Positions 53,782-62,423 of a stretch of 64,000 nt of DNA are shown here, piece after piece. A program made the translations under genes and the position numbers. The notes beneath the pieces are model-generated. The model was not told the origin of the DNA and did not search any database. It saw only the letters and a list, made by a program, of their open reading frames with translations. The stretch's first letter is position 1, and every line of letters starts with the position of its first letter. The stretch comes from Rhodococcus sp. BP22 (lineage in GTDB: Bacteria; Actinomycetota; Actinomycetes; Mycobacteriales; Mycobacteriaceae): contig NZ_JACFTB010000005.1 of the NCBI RefSeq assembly GCF_014281965.1, positions 1 to 64,000 on the forward strand, written 5' to 3'.

Positions 53782-54891
53782 GTGAGCGCAAAACCCGGTT
53801 ACGTGCAGCAATCTCGGTGGGGGGACGTCATGAGCGGAGTGAACCAGGGCCGAATGCGCTCACTTGCGTCGAGTGTGGCCGAGCGCGATCCAGGCTCGGG
53901 CGTCGAGATCGGTCTCGCCCTCGACCGCTGCTTTGCCCGGATTCGCATTCAAGTGTCCGGCCGGGTGGGGGTGGGCAAGTCCTCGGTGCGTGCGGTGCTG
54001 ACTGCATCCGCTGTTTCCGGGTTGGCCGATGCCGGTTGGGAAGAGGTCGAGATCACCGAGACCGCTGCGATGGACGTGCCGAGCGCACCAGACCCCGATC
54101 TCGACGGGGACGTAGTGGTCTATGTGCTCACGAGTGGCGCCCAGAAGGCGGATGTCGACGCTGTGGCGTCGGCGTCGCACGTGGTGCCGGTACTGGCCAA
54201 GGCCGACACCGTCGACGATCTTGTGGGGGCGCTGGACCGCCTGACGTCCGCGGTCGGTGTCGAAGTGCTTCCGCTGATGGGAACGATCGCCCGGACGGTG
54301 TCGGAGGGAAAGCCGAAGTCCTTCGAGATGCTTCGCCGTGCGGCTCCGCACATTTCCTCGGACATGATGCTGACGCGGGAGAGGTTTCTGCGCGCCGATC
54401 TTCTCCCAGCGTCGACGTCGCGGGAAGTGCCGACTGAGGCCGAGCGTGACGCACTCGTCGAACACATCGAAATTCTCGGTGTGCGCACAGTCGTAGAGGC
54501 CCTGCGCTCCGATCCGACGATGGATGACGTGCAGATTCGTCTCCTGCTGCTCGGCGTCAGTGGCGCGGCGCGGTTCACCGACACAGTTCGGCGGAGCGTC
54601 GAGCGGGTGCGCGTCGAAAGGCAAGCCCGCCTACTGCACCGGTTGACCGAACTTGCTGCCGAGCATCCGACGAGCGCCGAGGAACTCGAGACCTTCCTGA
54701 CCTCCGACGAGGCAGTCCTGGCGATCATGCGGTCGGCGTTGGATGCGCTCGGCGAGACGGTGGAGCCAGGGGACAAGGTCGAATCGGCCGCACTGTGGCT
54801 TGCCCGCTCACAGTCCACCGAAGATCCGAACTACAGCCGCTCAGCACGAGCGATCTCGCGCGGGTATCTGCGAATGCGAGCCTGCTCGTGA
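53782..54891 (+). CDS. P-loop GTPase-like protein (Rv0209-like)
   Basis: A 369-residue protein with an intact Walker A (SGRVGVGKSS, about residues 59-68) and a G4-like motif VLAKADTVDD (AKAD is also used by septins), then a helical C-terminal half. There is no membrane segment. The function of the mycobacterial homologue is unknown to me; a dynamin-like or regulatory GTPase is possible. GTG at 53782 has AGGG seven bases upstream; ATG at 53830 is an alternative. Its stop overlaps the next gene by four bases (GTGA). Confidence 0.78.
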   Translation: MSAKPGYVQQSRWGDVMSGVNQGRMRSLASSVAERDPGSGVEIGLALDRCFARIRIQVSGRVGVGKSSVRAVLTASAVSGLADAGWEEVEITETAAMDVPSAPDPDLDGDVVVYVLTSGAQKADVDAVASASHVVPVLAKADTVDDLVGALDRLTSAVGVEVLPLMGTIARTVSEGKPKSFEMLRRAAPHISSDMMLTRERFLRADLLPASTSREVPTEAERDALVEHIEILGVRTVVEALRSDPTMDDVQIRLLLLGVSGAARFTDTVRRSVERVRVERQARLLHRLTELAAEHPTSAEELETFLTSDEAVLAIMRSALDALGETVEPGDKVESAALWLARSQSTEDPNYSRSARAISRGYLRMRACS

Positions 54892-56420
54892 TCGACGTAC
54901 CCGCAGACATGGACAGCGTCGTTCGCCGGTGGTATCCGATCGGGACGGACGACATCGCGAACGCACGACGCGCCGTTCCCCGCGGCGTCTATCTCTCTGG
55001 CGTCGGCGGATCGGGCGTCTCTGCCGTCGAGAAAGAGTTGGCAGTCGCAGCAGACGGGGTACTCGAGTGGGCTCATGACGTCACCACGGCAGCGGTGGTG
55101 GTGTACGTACTCGATGCGTCCGCACCGCTCGGCCGCGACGCCCTGGCCGAGCTGGCGCCCGCGTTGGAGTCGACGACCGTCGCTGTGGTGATCAACAAGA
55201 TCGATGCCCACCGAGATTGGCGTGAGGTTCGGCGATCGGTGTCGGCAGTGATCAGTGACTGCGTTCCTCGTGCTGTCGACGTGTCGCTGTGGCCCATTTC
55301 CGCCAAGCTCGCCGAGTGCAGCCGCACCTCGGCAGATCGCGACGCGCGCGACTCGCTCGCGGACGAGTCGGGCATCGATGCGCTCGGGGCGTTCGTCTGC
55401 TCAGCGATGGTGCAGGCCGAGCACACGGTGCGCGAGCGGAAGTACAACGCAGCAGTACGTGCGGCCGCCGCGGGTGCGCGTCGCGAGATCGTGAACAAGG
55501 CGCGGGCGGTGACGAGCGCGTCGACGACAGCAGGGCTGCGCGCAGAGCGGGCTCGTCTCGCCGACTCACGTGATCGCGGGCGGACCGACCGCGCTGCAAC
55601 GTTGCGCAGCAGGCTCCAGTTGACCCGCGCGGAAACGATGCACGAGATCAACGAGGCGGTACGCCAATTTACCTCTGATGCAAGAGAATCCGTCGATACG
55701 GCGAGCAGAGCGGAACTTTCGCAACTACCCGCGCATCTGACTCGGCTGCTCGAACGCGCCAGAGACGGGGCGGAATCCTCGTTGGTGGCAAGGCTGCGCT
55801 CGATCGATGCCGATCTCGATTTGGGCGCGGAAGTGCCCGCTGAGGTCGAGGCTCGGACCGAGATCGAGGAACCGACCTCGCGTCGCCGAAGCATGGAAGA
55901 CCGCATCATGATTTTCGTCGGTGCATCCGCCGGTGTCGGGTTGGGTCGAATTGCGGTCTCGCCGTTGTCGATGGTGCCCGCGCTGGCGATTGCCGTCATT
56001 CCCTTCTCGCTGATACTCGGCGCCCTCGCTGCGTGGTGGCTGGTGCGCGCCCGCTCGCTGGTCGCCGATCGGGTACATGTGCGTACGTGGGCGTACGAGA
56101 GGGCAGGATCGGCCAAGTCGTTGTGGGAGCAGAGTGCGCTCGCCCGAATCCTCGCTGCCGAAACCGCGTTCGCGCAGGCGGAAGGTGAAACTTCGCGTGC
56201 GATGGCGATCTCGGCCGAGACCGAACTCGGAAGAGTCGAGGCCGCGCTGAGAGGTGCCGCGCAACATCGGGCGGCGGTTCTGGCAGCGTGCGACAGGGAC
56301 CTTGCATCGCTGGATCGTGGAATCGAGAAGTTCGACGTGTCCGACCCGGCGAACACTTATCCGAAATCTTCCGAGCCGAGGGTGGAACCGACGCGTTCCG
56401 CGGCGCGTCTGAACAGGTAG
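54888..56420 (+). CDS. Membrane-associated GTPase-like protein with altered Walker A (Rv0210-like)
   Basis: A 510-residue partner of the preceding protein. The Walker A position reads GVGGSGVS, so the critical Lys is Val, while the G4 motif INKIDAHRDW is intact. A long helical region (about 185-340) and two adjacent hydrophobic helices (GRIAVSPLSMVPALAIAVIP and LILGALAAWWLV, about 345-385) follow, then a further coiled region. The layout is reminiscent of bacterial dynamin-like proteins. GTG at 54888 is chosen for the overlap with the upstream stop. Confidence 0.75.
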   Translation: MIDVPADMDSVVRRWYPIGTDDIANARRAVPRGVYLSGVGGSGVSAVEKELAVAADGVLEWAHDVTTAAVVVYVLDASAPLGRDALAELAPALESTTVAVVINKIDAHRDWREVRRSVSAVISDCVPRAVDVSLWPISAKLAECSRTSADRDARDSLADESGIDALGAFVCSAMVQAEHTVRERKYNAAVRAAAAGARREIVNKARAVTSASTTAGLRAERARLADSRDRGRTDRAATLRSRLQLTRAETMHEINEAVRQFTSDARESVDTASRAELSQLPAHLTRLLERARDGAESSLVARLRSIDADLDLGAEVPAEVEARTEIEEPTSRRRSMEDRIMIFVGASAGVGLGRIAVSPLSMVPALAIAVIPFSLILGALAAWWLVRARSLVADRVHVRTWAYERAGSAKSLWEQSALARILAAETAFAQAEGETSRAMAISAETELGRVEAALRGAAQHRAAVLAACDRDLASLDRGIEKFDVSDPANTYPKSSEPRVEPTRSAARLNR

Positions 56421-56464
56421 GGGCGCGGCAGCGTTGTTCATGCGAATTATCGAGGTGGGGGGCA

Positions 56465-56758
56465 ATGGACTTTACCGACGCGTTCTTCGTAGACGCGAGC
56501 ACCGCGGCCGACCACGACGAACCGTCGGAGGCGCTCTCGACACAGATGTTCGACGTCGACGGCGATGGATTCGACGAGACTCGGGTGACCCACACCGATG
56601 CAGGCGTGACGATTGCACGCGACGCCGACGCGGACGGCGTGATCGAAACGTTCACAAGTTTCGGACGTGACGGTGGTTACCAATCCTGGGAGATTTTTCG
56701 TACCGCCGACGGATCTTCGCGGTGGGAGCGCACCGATTCGGGCGAGATTTTCGATTAG
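56465..56758 (+). CDS. Small Asp-rich protein with DxDxDG repeats
   Basis: A 97-residue acidic protein with two repeats of a calcium-loop-like pattern, FDVDGDGFDETRV and ARDADADGVIETF, then an aromatic C-terminus. The pattern resembles dockerin/EF-hand-like loops and some actinobacterial DUF proteins (perhaps DUF6802); the match is not firm. No signal peptide. ATG at 56465 follows GAGGTGGGGGG. It sits between the GTPase pair and pckG. Confidence 0.65.
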   Translation: MDFTDAFFVDASTAADHDEPSEALSTQMFDVDGDGFDETRVTHTDAGVTIARDADADGVIETFTSFGRDGGYQSWEIFRTADGSSRWERTDSGEIFD

Positions 56759-57068
56759 TTGTAGTTGATCGTTCTTCCATGTCAGTACCGATAATCGCGT
56801 CGACGCAAATTCTCTTTCCATCAGCTGAATCGTTCTTGTGACCAATCGGACAAGACCCCGGTTCCGGAACGGCGTCACTCGGCGTTAACCTGAGACCAGG
56901 ACACCCGGCGCCCGTGTTCTCGATTGACGTGACCGGTAGGATGCGGTATACGCGATTGACAATCGGGCAGCGCCCCACAGAAAGGGATGATCAGGTTTGC
57001 TTTGTACCGCTGCTCAGCCCGGCAGCGACGAAGTTGTATCTGGTTCCGGCTCACCCCAGGAGAGTTAG
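56759..57068 (+). other. Long intergenic region before pckG
   Basis: 310 bases without a supported gene. The region contains the palindrome GTTCCGGAAC (56861-56870) and ends with the ribosome-binding site AGGAG before the pckG start. The length suggests a regulated promoter for PEP carboxykinase; I do not recognise a specific operator or riboswitch. Confidence 0.4.
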
Positions 57069-58901
57069 ATGACCTCAGCGACCATTCCCGGTTTGAACGG
57101 CACTGATGCCGCACTTCCCACCCAACACAAGGAACTTCTTGCATGGGTGCAGGAAGTAGCAGAACTCACCGAGCCGGAGCGGGTGGTTTTTGCTGACGGA
57201 TCCGACGAAGAGTGGGAGCGTCTCACCACGCACTTGGTGGACGCAGGCACCTTCACCCGGCTCAACGACGAAAAGAAGCCGAACTCGTTCCTCGGCAATT
57301 CCGATCCGTCCGACGTTGCACGCGTCGAGTCACGGACCTACATCTGTTCCAAGGAAGAGATCGACGCAGGCCCCACCAATAATTGGATGGACCCGTCGGA
57401 GATGCGTGAGCTGATGACCGGGCTCTACCGCGGCTGCATGCGCGGACGCACCATGTACGTCGTCCCGTTCTGCATGGGCCCGCTCGCCGCCGAGGATCCT
57501 AAGTTGGGTGTGGAGATCACCGACTCGGAGTACGTCGTCGTCTCGATGCGCGTCATGACTCGGATGGGCTCGGTAGTACTGGACAAGCTCGGCAACGACG
57601 GCTTCTTCGTCAAGGCGCTGCATTCGCTCGGCGCTCCGCTCGCCGACGGCCAGGACGACGTCCCGTGGCCGTGCAACAGCACCAAATACATCACGCATTT
57701 CCCCGAGGATCGCGAGATCTGGAGCTACGGCTCCGGTTACGGCGGCAACGCTCTGCTGGGCAAGAAGTGCTACTCCCTGCGTATTGCGTCGGCAATGGCT
57801 CACGACGAGGGCTGGCTCGCCGAGCACATGCTGATCCTCAAGCTGATTTCGCCGGAGGACAAGGCCTACTACATCGCCGCGGCGTTCCCGTCCGCATGTG
57901 GCAAGACCAACCTCGCAATGATTCAGCCGACCATTCCGGGCTGGCGCGCCGAGACCATCGGTGACGACATCGCCTGGATGCGCTTCGGCAAGGACGGCCG
58001 TCTCTACGCCGTCAACCCCGAATTCGGCTTCTTCGGTGTCGCACCGGGAACCAACTGGGATTCCAACCCCAACGCGATGAAGACCATCGATCAGGGCAAC
58101 TCGTTGTTCACCAACGTGGCACTGACCGACGACGGCGACGTGTGGTGGGAGGGCCTCGAAGGAGACCCGCAGCATCTGATCGACTGGAAGGGCAACGACT
58201 GGACGCCCGAGTCCGATCAGAACGCCGCACACCCCAACTCTCGCTACTGCGTGCCCATGGCTCAGTGCCCGTCGATGGCCGCCGAGTGGGACGACCCGGA
58301 GGGCGTGCCGATTTCGGCCATCCTGTTCGGTGGGCGTCGCAAGACGACGGTTCCGCTGGTCACCGAGGCTCGCAACTGGCAGCACGGCGTGTTCATGGGT
58401 GCCACCGTCGGATCCGAGCAGACAGCAGCAGCCGAGGGCACGGTCGGAACCATCCGCCGCGACCCGATGGCCATGCTGCCGTTCCTCGGCTACAACGTCG
58501 GTGACTACTTCCAGCACTGGATCGACCTCGGCAAGAACGCCGACGAGTCGAAGCTCCCGAAGGTGTTCTACGTCAACTGGTTCCGCCGCGGCGACGACAA
58601 GCGCTTCCTCTGGCCAGGATTCGGCGAGAACTCCCGCGTCCTGAAGTGGATCGTGGAGCGCATCGAGCACAAGGCCGAAGGCGTCGAGACGCCCATCGGT
58701 GTCGTCCCGACGGCAGCTGCACTCGACATCACGGGCCTCGACACCACCGTCGAAGACGTCGCCGAGGCACTCGCGGTGAACGTCGAGGAGTGGAAGGCCG
58801 AGATCCCACTGATCGAAGAGTGGTTCGAGTTCGTCGGTGAGAAGCTTCCCACCGGTATCAAGGACGAGTTCGAAGCACTGAAGCAGCGTCTGGGCGCATA
58901 G
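57069..58901 (+). CDS. pckG: Phosphoenolpyruvate carboxykinase (GTP)
   Basis: A 610-residue cytosolic enzyme converting oxaloacetate and GTP to PEP in gluconeogenesis. The P-loop and reactive Cys are seen in [13 protein letters not shown], typical of the GTP-dependent class. Further family features are [20 protein letters not shown] and [18 protein letters not shown]. Full length for the family. Matches Rv0211 in position. A strong terminator follows 11 bases after the stop. Confidence 0.97.
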   Translation: MTSATIPGLNGTDAALPTQHKELLAWVQEVAELTEPERVVFADGSDEEWERLTTHLVDAGTFTRLNDEKKPNSFLGNSDPSDVARVESRTYICSKEEIDAGPTNNWMDPSEMRELMTGLYRGCMRGRTMYVVPFCMGPLAAEDPKLGVEITDSEYVVVSMRVMTRMGSVVLDKLGNDGFFVKALHSLGAPLADGQDDVPWPCNSTKYITHFPEDREIWSYGSGYGGNALLGKKCYSLRIASAMAHDEGWLAEHMLILKLISPEDKAYYIAAAFPSACGKTNLAMIQPTIPGWRAETIGDDIAWMRFGKDGRLYAVNPEFGFFGVAPGTNWDSNPNAMKTIDQGNSLFTNVALTDDGDVWWEGLEGDPQHLIDWKGNDWTPESDQNAAHPNSRYCVPMAQCPSMAAEWDDPEGVPISAILFGGRRKTTVPLVTEARNWQHGVFMGATVGSEQTAAAEGTVGTIRRDPMAMLPFLGYNVGDYFQHWIDLGKNADESKLPKVFYVNWFRRGDDKRFLWPGFGENSRVLKWIVERIEHKAEGVETPIGVVPTAAALDITGLDTTVEDVAEALAVNVEEWKAEIPLIEEWFEFVGEKLPTGIKDEFEALKQRLGA

Positions 58902-58911
58902 TCCGACAGTA

Positions 58912-58951
58912 CGAAGCGGGGCTCACCCTTGTGGGTGAGCCCCGCTTCGTT
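58912..58951 (+). terminator. Strong hairpin terminator of pckG
   Basis: An 18-bp perfect stem (ACGAAGCGGGGCTCACCC and its complement) with a four-base loop TTGT, beginning 11 bases after the pckG stop and followed by TCTGTGTG. Confidence 0.88.
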
Positions 58952-58995
58952 CTGTGTGCGTTCAGCGGCGTTCAGCGGCGAAATTTACCCCCGCT

Positions 58996-59035
58996 GTTGG
59001 GATTCGAACCCCCTGCAGGTGGTTCGAATCCCAAC
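58996..59035. repeat. 40-bp near-perfect palindrome with tRNA T-loop-like arms
   Basis: The two 20-bp halves are complementary at 19 positions; the only mismatch is 59011/59020. Each arm contains GGTTCGAATCCC (58999-59010 inverted, 59021-59032 direct), the consensus of a tRNA T-loop and its stem. The centre is CCTGCAGG. No acceptor or anticodon arm can be folded on either strand, so this is not a tRNA gene. Confidence 0.75.
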
Positions 59036-59077
59036 TAGGGGAGCGAATTGTCAGACGCCGAACCCTGCCGGCGAAAA

Positions 59078-60535
59078 TCAAGCAGTTGGCGCTACGTACC
59101 CCGGCGGCATGAGGACCGACTTGAGTTCGCAGTAGGCCTCGAGGCCTTCGGGGCCGCTTTCGCGTCCGATGCCGGAGTTCTTGTAGCCACCGAATGGGGC
59201 GCTCGGATCGAAGGCGTACCAGTTGATCGCCGACGTGCCCGTGCGGATCTGCGCGGCGATCTCGAGGCCATGCTCGATGTCGGTGGCCCAGACCGATCCG
59301 GCGAGGCCGTAGGTGGAGTCGTTGGCGATCTTGACGGCTTCGTCTTCGGAGTCGTAGGGAATGACCGCGAGGACCGGGCCGAAGATTTCTTCCTGGGCGA
59401 TCGTCATCGAGTTGTCGACATCGGCGAAGATGGTCGGCTCGACGTACCAGCCTTTGTCCAACCCCTCCGGACGTCCGCCGCCGAGGACGAGACGTGCACC
59501 TTCTTCTTTGCCCTTCGCGATGTATGCCTCGACGCGGTCGCGTTGCTTCTCCGAGATGAGGGGGCCGAGCTGCGTTGCCGGGTCCGTCGGATCGCCCATC
59601 TTCATCCAGCCGGCTCCCGCGACCATGGCGTCGACGATCTCGTCGTAGCGCGAGCGCGGGGCGAGGATGCGAGTCTGTGCGACGCAGGCCTGCCCGCTGT
59701 TCATGAGGCCGGACAGCAGCAGCATCGGTATCGCCGACGCGATGTCCACGTCTTCGAGCAGGATTGCTGCGGACTTTCCGCCGAGTTCGAGTGAGCATCG
59801 TTTGAGTTGCTGCGCGGCGGTTGCGCCGATGGTGCGGCCGACGTCGGTGCTGCCGGTGAAGGTGACCTTGTCCACGAGTGGGTGTGCGGTGAGGTACTTG
59901 CCTGTCTCGGCGCCACCGGGAAGGACGGAGAGCACGCCTTCCGGTAGTCCGGCCTCGGTCAGGAGGTCGGCGAGGAGGTTGGCGGACAGTGGTGTTTCGG
60001 GAGCGGGCTTGAGCAGCACCGAGCAGCCTGCCAGCAATGCGGGCGCCAATTTGTTGACCGCGAGGAACAGCGGGACGTTCCATGCAATGACGGCGGCGAC
60101 GACGCCGACGGGTTCGCGGGTGATGTTGGACTGGCCGAATGCGCCGTGCCGGGTTTCCGTCCAGGGGAAGGTCTCGGCGAGCGAAACGTAGTAGTTGAGC
60201 GCAGCCAGTGAGGGTGTCTGTTGGATCATCCCGACCATGGCGTGCGGGGCGCCCATTTCGCCCGAGATCACCTCGGTGAGCTCGGCGCTTCGTTCCTCGA
60301 TCAGCTTGGCGAAGTTCGCGAGAACCTGCGCTCGTTCGGCGGGGGAGGATCGGGCCCAGGGGCCGGAGTCGAAGGCGGTGCGCGCGGCCTGTGCCGCCGC
60401 GTCGATATCGGCGGGCGCGGCTACGGGAGTACTCCCGACGCGCTCTTCGGTGGCGGGTGAGAAGACGTCGAGCGTCTCCTCGGTTGACGGTGCGGTCCAG
60501 TGCCCGCCGATGAACAGCTTGGCGAAGTCGGTCAT
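59078..60535 (-). CDS. NAD-dependent aldehyde dehydrogenase (Rv0223c-like)
   Basis: A 485-residue ALDH. The general-base Glu is in CSLELGGKSAAIL and the catalytic Cys in NSGQACVAQTR, with the N-terminal cofactor region VTFTGSTDVGRTIG. The substrate is unknown. It lies downstream of the ROK kinase on the same strand, 64 bases after it, and ends near the 40-bp palindrome. Confidence 0.92.
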   Translation of the reverse strand: MTDFAKLFIGGHWTAPSTEETLDVFSPATEERVGSTPVAAPADIDAAAQAARTAFDSGPWARSSPAERAQVLANFAKLIEERSAELTEVISGEMGAPHAMVGMIQQTPSLAALNYYVSLAETFPWTETRHGAFGQSNITREPVGVVAAVIAWNVPLFLAVNKLAPALLAGCSVLLKPAPETPLSANLLADLLTEAGLPEGVLSVLPGGAETGKYLTAHPLVDKVTFTGSTDVGRTIGATAAQQLKRCSLELGGKSAAILLEDVDIASAIPMLLLSGLMNSGQACVAQTRILAPRSRYDEIVDAMVAGAGWMKMGDPTDPATQLGPLISEKQRDRVEAYIAKGKEEGARLVLGGGRPEGLDKGWYVEPTIFADVDNSMTIAQEEIFGPVLAVIPYDSEDEAVKIANDSTYGLAGSVWATDIEHGLEIAAQIRTGTSAINWYAFDPSAPFGGYKNSGIGRESGPEGLEAYCELKSVLMPPGYVAPTA

Positions 60536-60599
60536 GGAACGAGACTAGAACACGTTGCAGTAATTCGGAAGGATTCGACGATGTGCGAGCGCTGCTGGA

Positions 60600-61487
60600 T
60601 CAGGTGGCCGAGGCCGCAAGTACCGCAGCCCCGGTCAACGTCCCTACCGCACCCAGTTTCGCCGGCACGATCCTGAGCCCGTCGAGGAACCTCAGCCGCG
60701 CATGCAGCGCCGCGGACTCTTGGATCGGATCCCACAGCGGTGGGCCTGCCTGCGCGAACCCTCCGCCGATGACCACGAGCTCGACATCGACCAGGGCAGC
60801 GGCCGACGCGATTGCCTGACCCAGCGCGACGCCCGCGCGCTGCAATGTCGTCACCGCCACGACGTTTCCGCTCGCGGCATCCTCGGCCAACTCGGCGCCG
60901 GTGGTGCCGGTCCAGCCTTGTTCTTGCGCCCATCCGACCGCGGACGGCCCGCTCGAGACGGTCTCCACACATCCGAGACCGCCGCACGAGCAGTAGGCCG
61001 TCGAACCGGGGACGACGATGTGGCCGATGTGGCCGGCATTTCCGCTGCGGCCGTGCACGATTTCACCGCCGAGCACCAGACCGCCACCGACGCCGGTGGA
61101 GACGACGACGCTGATGAGGTTGTCCACGCCCTGTGCTGCTCCGAACCGATGTTCGCCGAGCGCCGCGCACCCACCGTCACCGGCGAGACGCATCGTGGCG
61201 TCGGGAAATTTCTTGGCGATCTCCCCGGTGAGGTCGAAACCGCCCTTCCACTCGCCGATGTTGATCGGTGCGACCGTCCCTGCGACCAAGTCGACAGGGC
61301 CTGCGCATGCAATACCGATGGCGGCGATATCTTTTCCCGCTACGACTGCGTCGAGCAATTCGGAACAGGCCTGCCACACATCGACTTTCGGGGTGGAAAC
61401 GACGAGAGCCTCGCCGGGTCTACCGTCGGAGTCGACGATCGCCGCAGTGATCTTGGTGCCACCGATGTCCAATGCCAACGCTGTCAT
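60600..61487 (-). CDS. ROK-family sugar kinase
   Basis: A 295-residue kinase without an N-terminal HTH, so an enzyme and not an NagC-type repressor. ATP motif ALDIGGTKITAAIV, the ROK block GNAGHIGHIVVPG and the zinc site CSCGGLGCVE are all present. Glucose or a related hexose is the likely substrate. ATG at 61487. It is inserted between the homologues of Rv0223c and Rv0224c. Confidence 0.88.
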   Translation of the reverse strand: MTALALDIGGTKITAAIVDSDGRPGEALVVSTPKVDVWQACSELLDAVVAGKDIAAIGIACAGPVDLVAGTVAPINIGEWKGGFDLTGEIAKKFPDATMRLAGDGGCAALGEHRFGAAQGVDNLISVVVSTGVGGGLVLGGEIVHGRSGNAGHIGHIVVPGSTAYCSCGGLGCVETVSSGPSAVGWAQEQGWTGTTGAELAEDAASGNVVAVTTLQRAGVALGQAIASAAALVDVELVVIGGGFAQAGPPLWDPIQESAALHARLRFLDGLRIVPAKLGAVGTLTGAAVLAASAT

Positions 61488-61503
61488 ATGTCCCAAACTA
61501 CTG

Positions 61504-62316
61504 TCAGCGTGCGTCGGCGCGCATGACCACGACGAGGTTGCTGGCAAGAAATTCGCGAAGTACTGGAACACGGATCATCCACCATGCCCATTTCGGGTGG
61601 TAGCGCGGAAATGCCGCCAGCACAGTGCCCTGCGTAGTCTCGCGGGCCCACCGCAGTCCCTCCGATGCCCCGACGTCGAACAGGGATTCACCGAAACGAT
61701 TCTTCGGTTCGCGGCCGTGCTTACGGAGGTATCTGCGGGCAGCGAACTCGCCGCCGAAGTAGTGCCAGGGACCAGTTTCGTGGCCGCCGAACGGTCCCCG
61801 CCACAGCGTGTACGACAGGACCATCAGCCCACCGGGTTTGGTGACACGCAACATTTCCTCGGCCATGACCCACGGATGACGCACGTGTTCGGCGACGTTC
61901 GAGGAAAAGCACACGTCCACGCTGTTTTCGCGAAACGGCAACGCCATTCCCGATCCGCGGACGCTGCCGTGCACGTTCAGACCGGCGGCGTGCATCTCCG
62001 TCGCATCCGGTTCGACGGGGATGTACCGAGCCCCGCGGGCGCGGAAGACGTCCGCGAAATAACCGGGCCCGCCGCCGACGTCCATGACCACGCGATTTTC
62101 GAGACTGTCGCCGGTCAGACCCTGGTACAGATCACCGATGAGTTCGACGGAATCGCGAGCGAGGGCGCTGTAGAAGATGTCGGGAGAGCTCTGCTCGTGT
62201 CCGAAGTCTCGAAGCAGGCTCACCGATCGGCGAAGGGTCGCGCGCTGGGCGAAGAAGTGGGTTACGGGTCGCTCGGCACGGCGAGAACTCGCGGATCGAC
62301 CCTGAGGACGTGGCAC
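61504..62316 (-). CDS. SAM-dependent methyltransferase (Rv0224c-like)
   Basis: A 270-residue class I methyltransferase: motif I VVMDVGGGPGYFADVF, an acidic motif IPVEPDATEMHAAG, motif IV FSSNVAEHVRHPW and motif VI LRVTKPGGLMVLSYT. The conserved part begins at about residue 18 (THFFAQRATLRRSVSLL). GTG at 62316 is the nearest usable start and has no ribosome-binding site; a TACTCT eight bases away could make it leaderless. It is divergent from the glycosyltransferase. Confidence 0.85.
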   Translation of the reverse strand: MPRPQGRSASSRRAERPVTHFFAQRATLRRSVSLLRDFGHEQSSPDIFYSALARDSVELIGDLYQGLTGDSLENRVVMDVGGGPGYFADVFRARGARYIPVEPDATEMHAAGLNVHGSVRGSGMALPFRENSVDVCFSSNVAEHVRHPWVMAEEMLRVTKPGGLMVLSYTLWRGPFGGHETGPWHYFGGEFAARRYLRKHGREPKNRFGESLFDVGASEGLRWARETTQGTVLAAFPRYHPKWAWWMIRVPVLREFLASNLVVVMRADAR

Positions 62317-62423
62317 GTTGGAAAAGAGTAGGGGAATACACCCTGTAGCGCCGCCGCGGGGCGGGTGAACCGTTAAGGTGTCGGAAGTTCTTATTCGATT
62401 AGGTCGTGATGGGGGAGTCAACT

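Noticed and set aside
55073-56356. 427-codon minus-strand open frame opposite the Rv0210-like gene
   Set aside because: Ser/Ala/Arg-rich low-complexity translation with no ribosome-binding site; a shadow of the plus-strand gene.
57330-58670. 446-codon open frame on the minus strand inside pckG
   Set aside because: It is exactly antisense to a highly conserved enzyme, has no domain signature, and is explained by GC-rich third positions leaving the opposite frame open.
58996-59035. tRNA gene
   Set aside because: Only T-loop-like arms are present. The T-stem pairs poorly, and no acceptor, D or anticodon arm can be formed on either strand.
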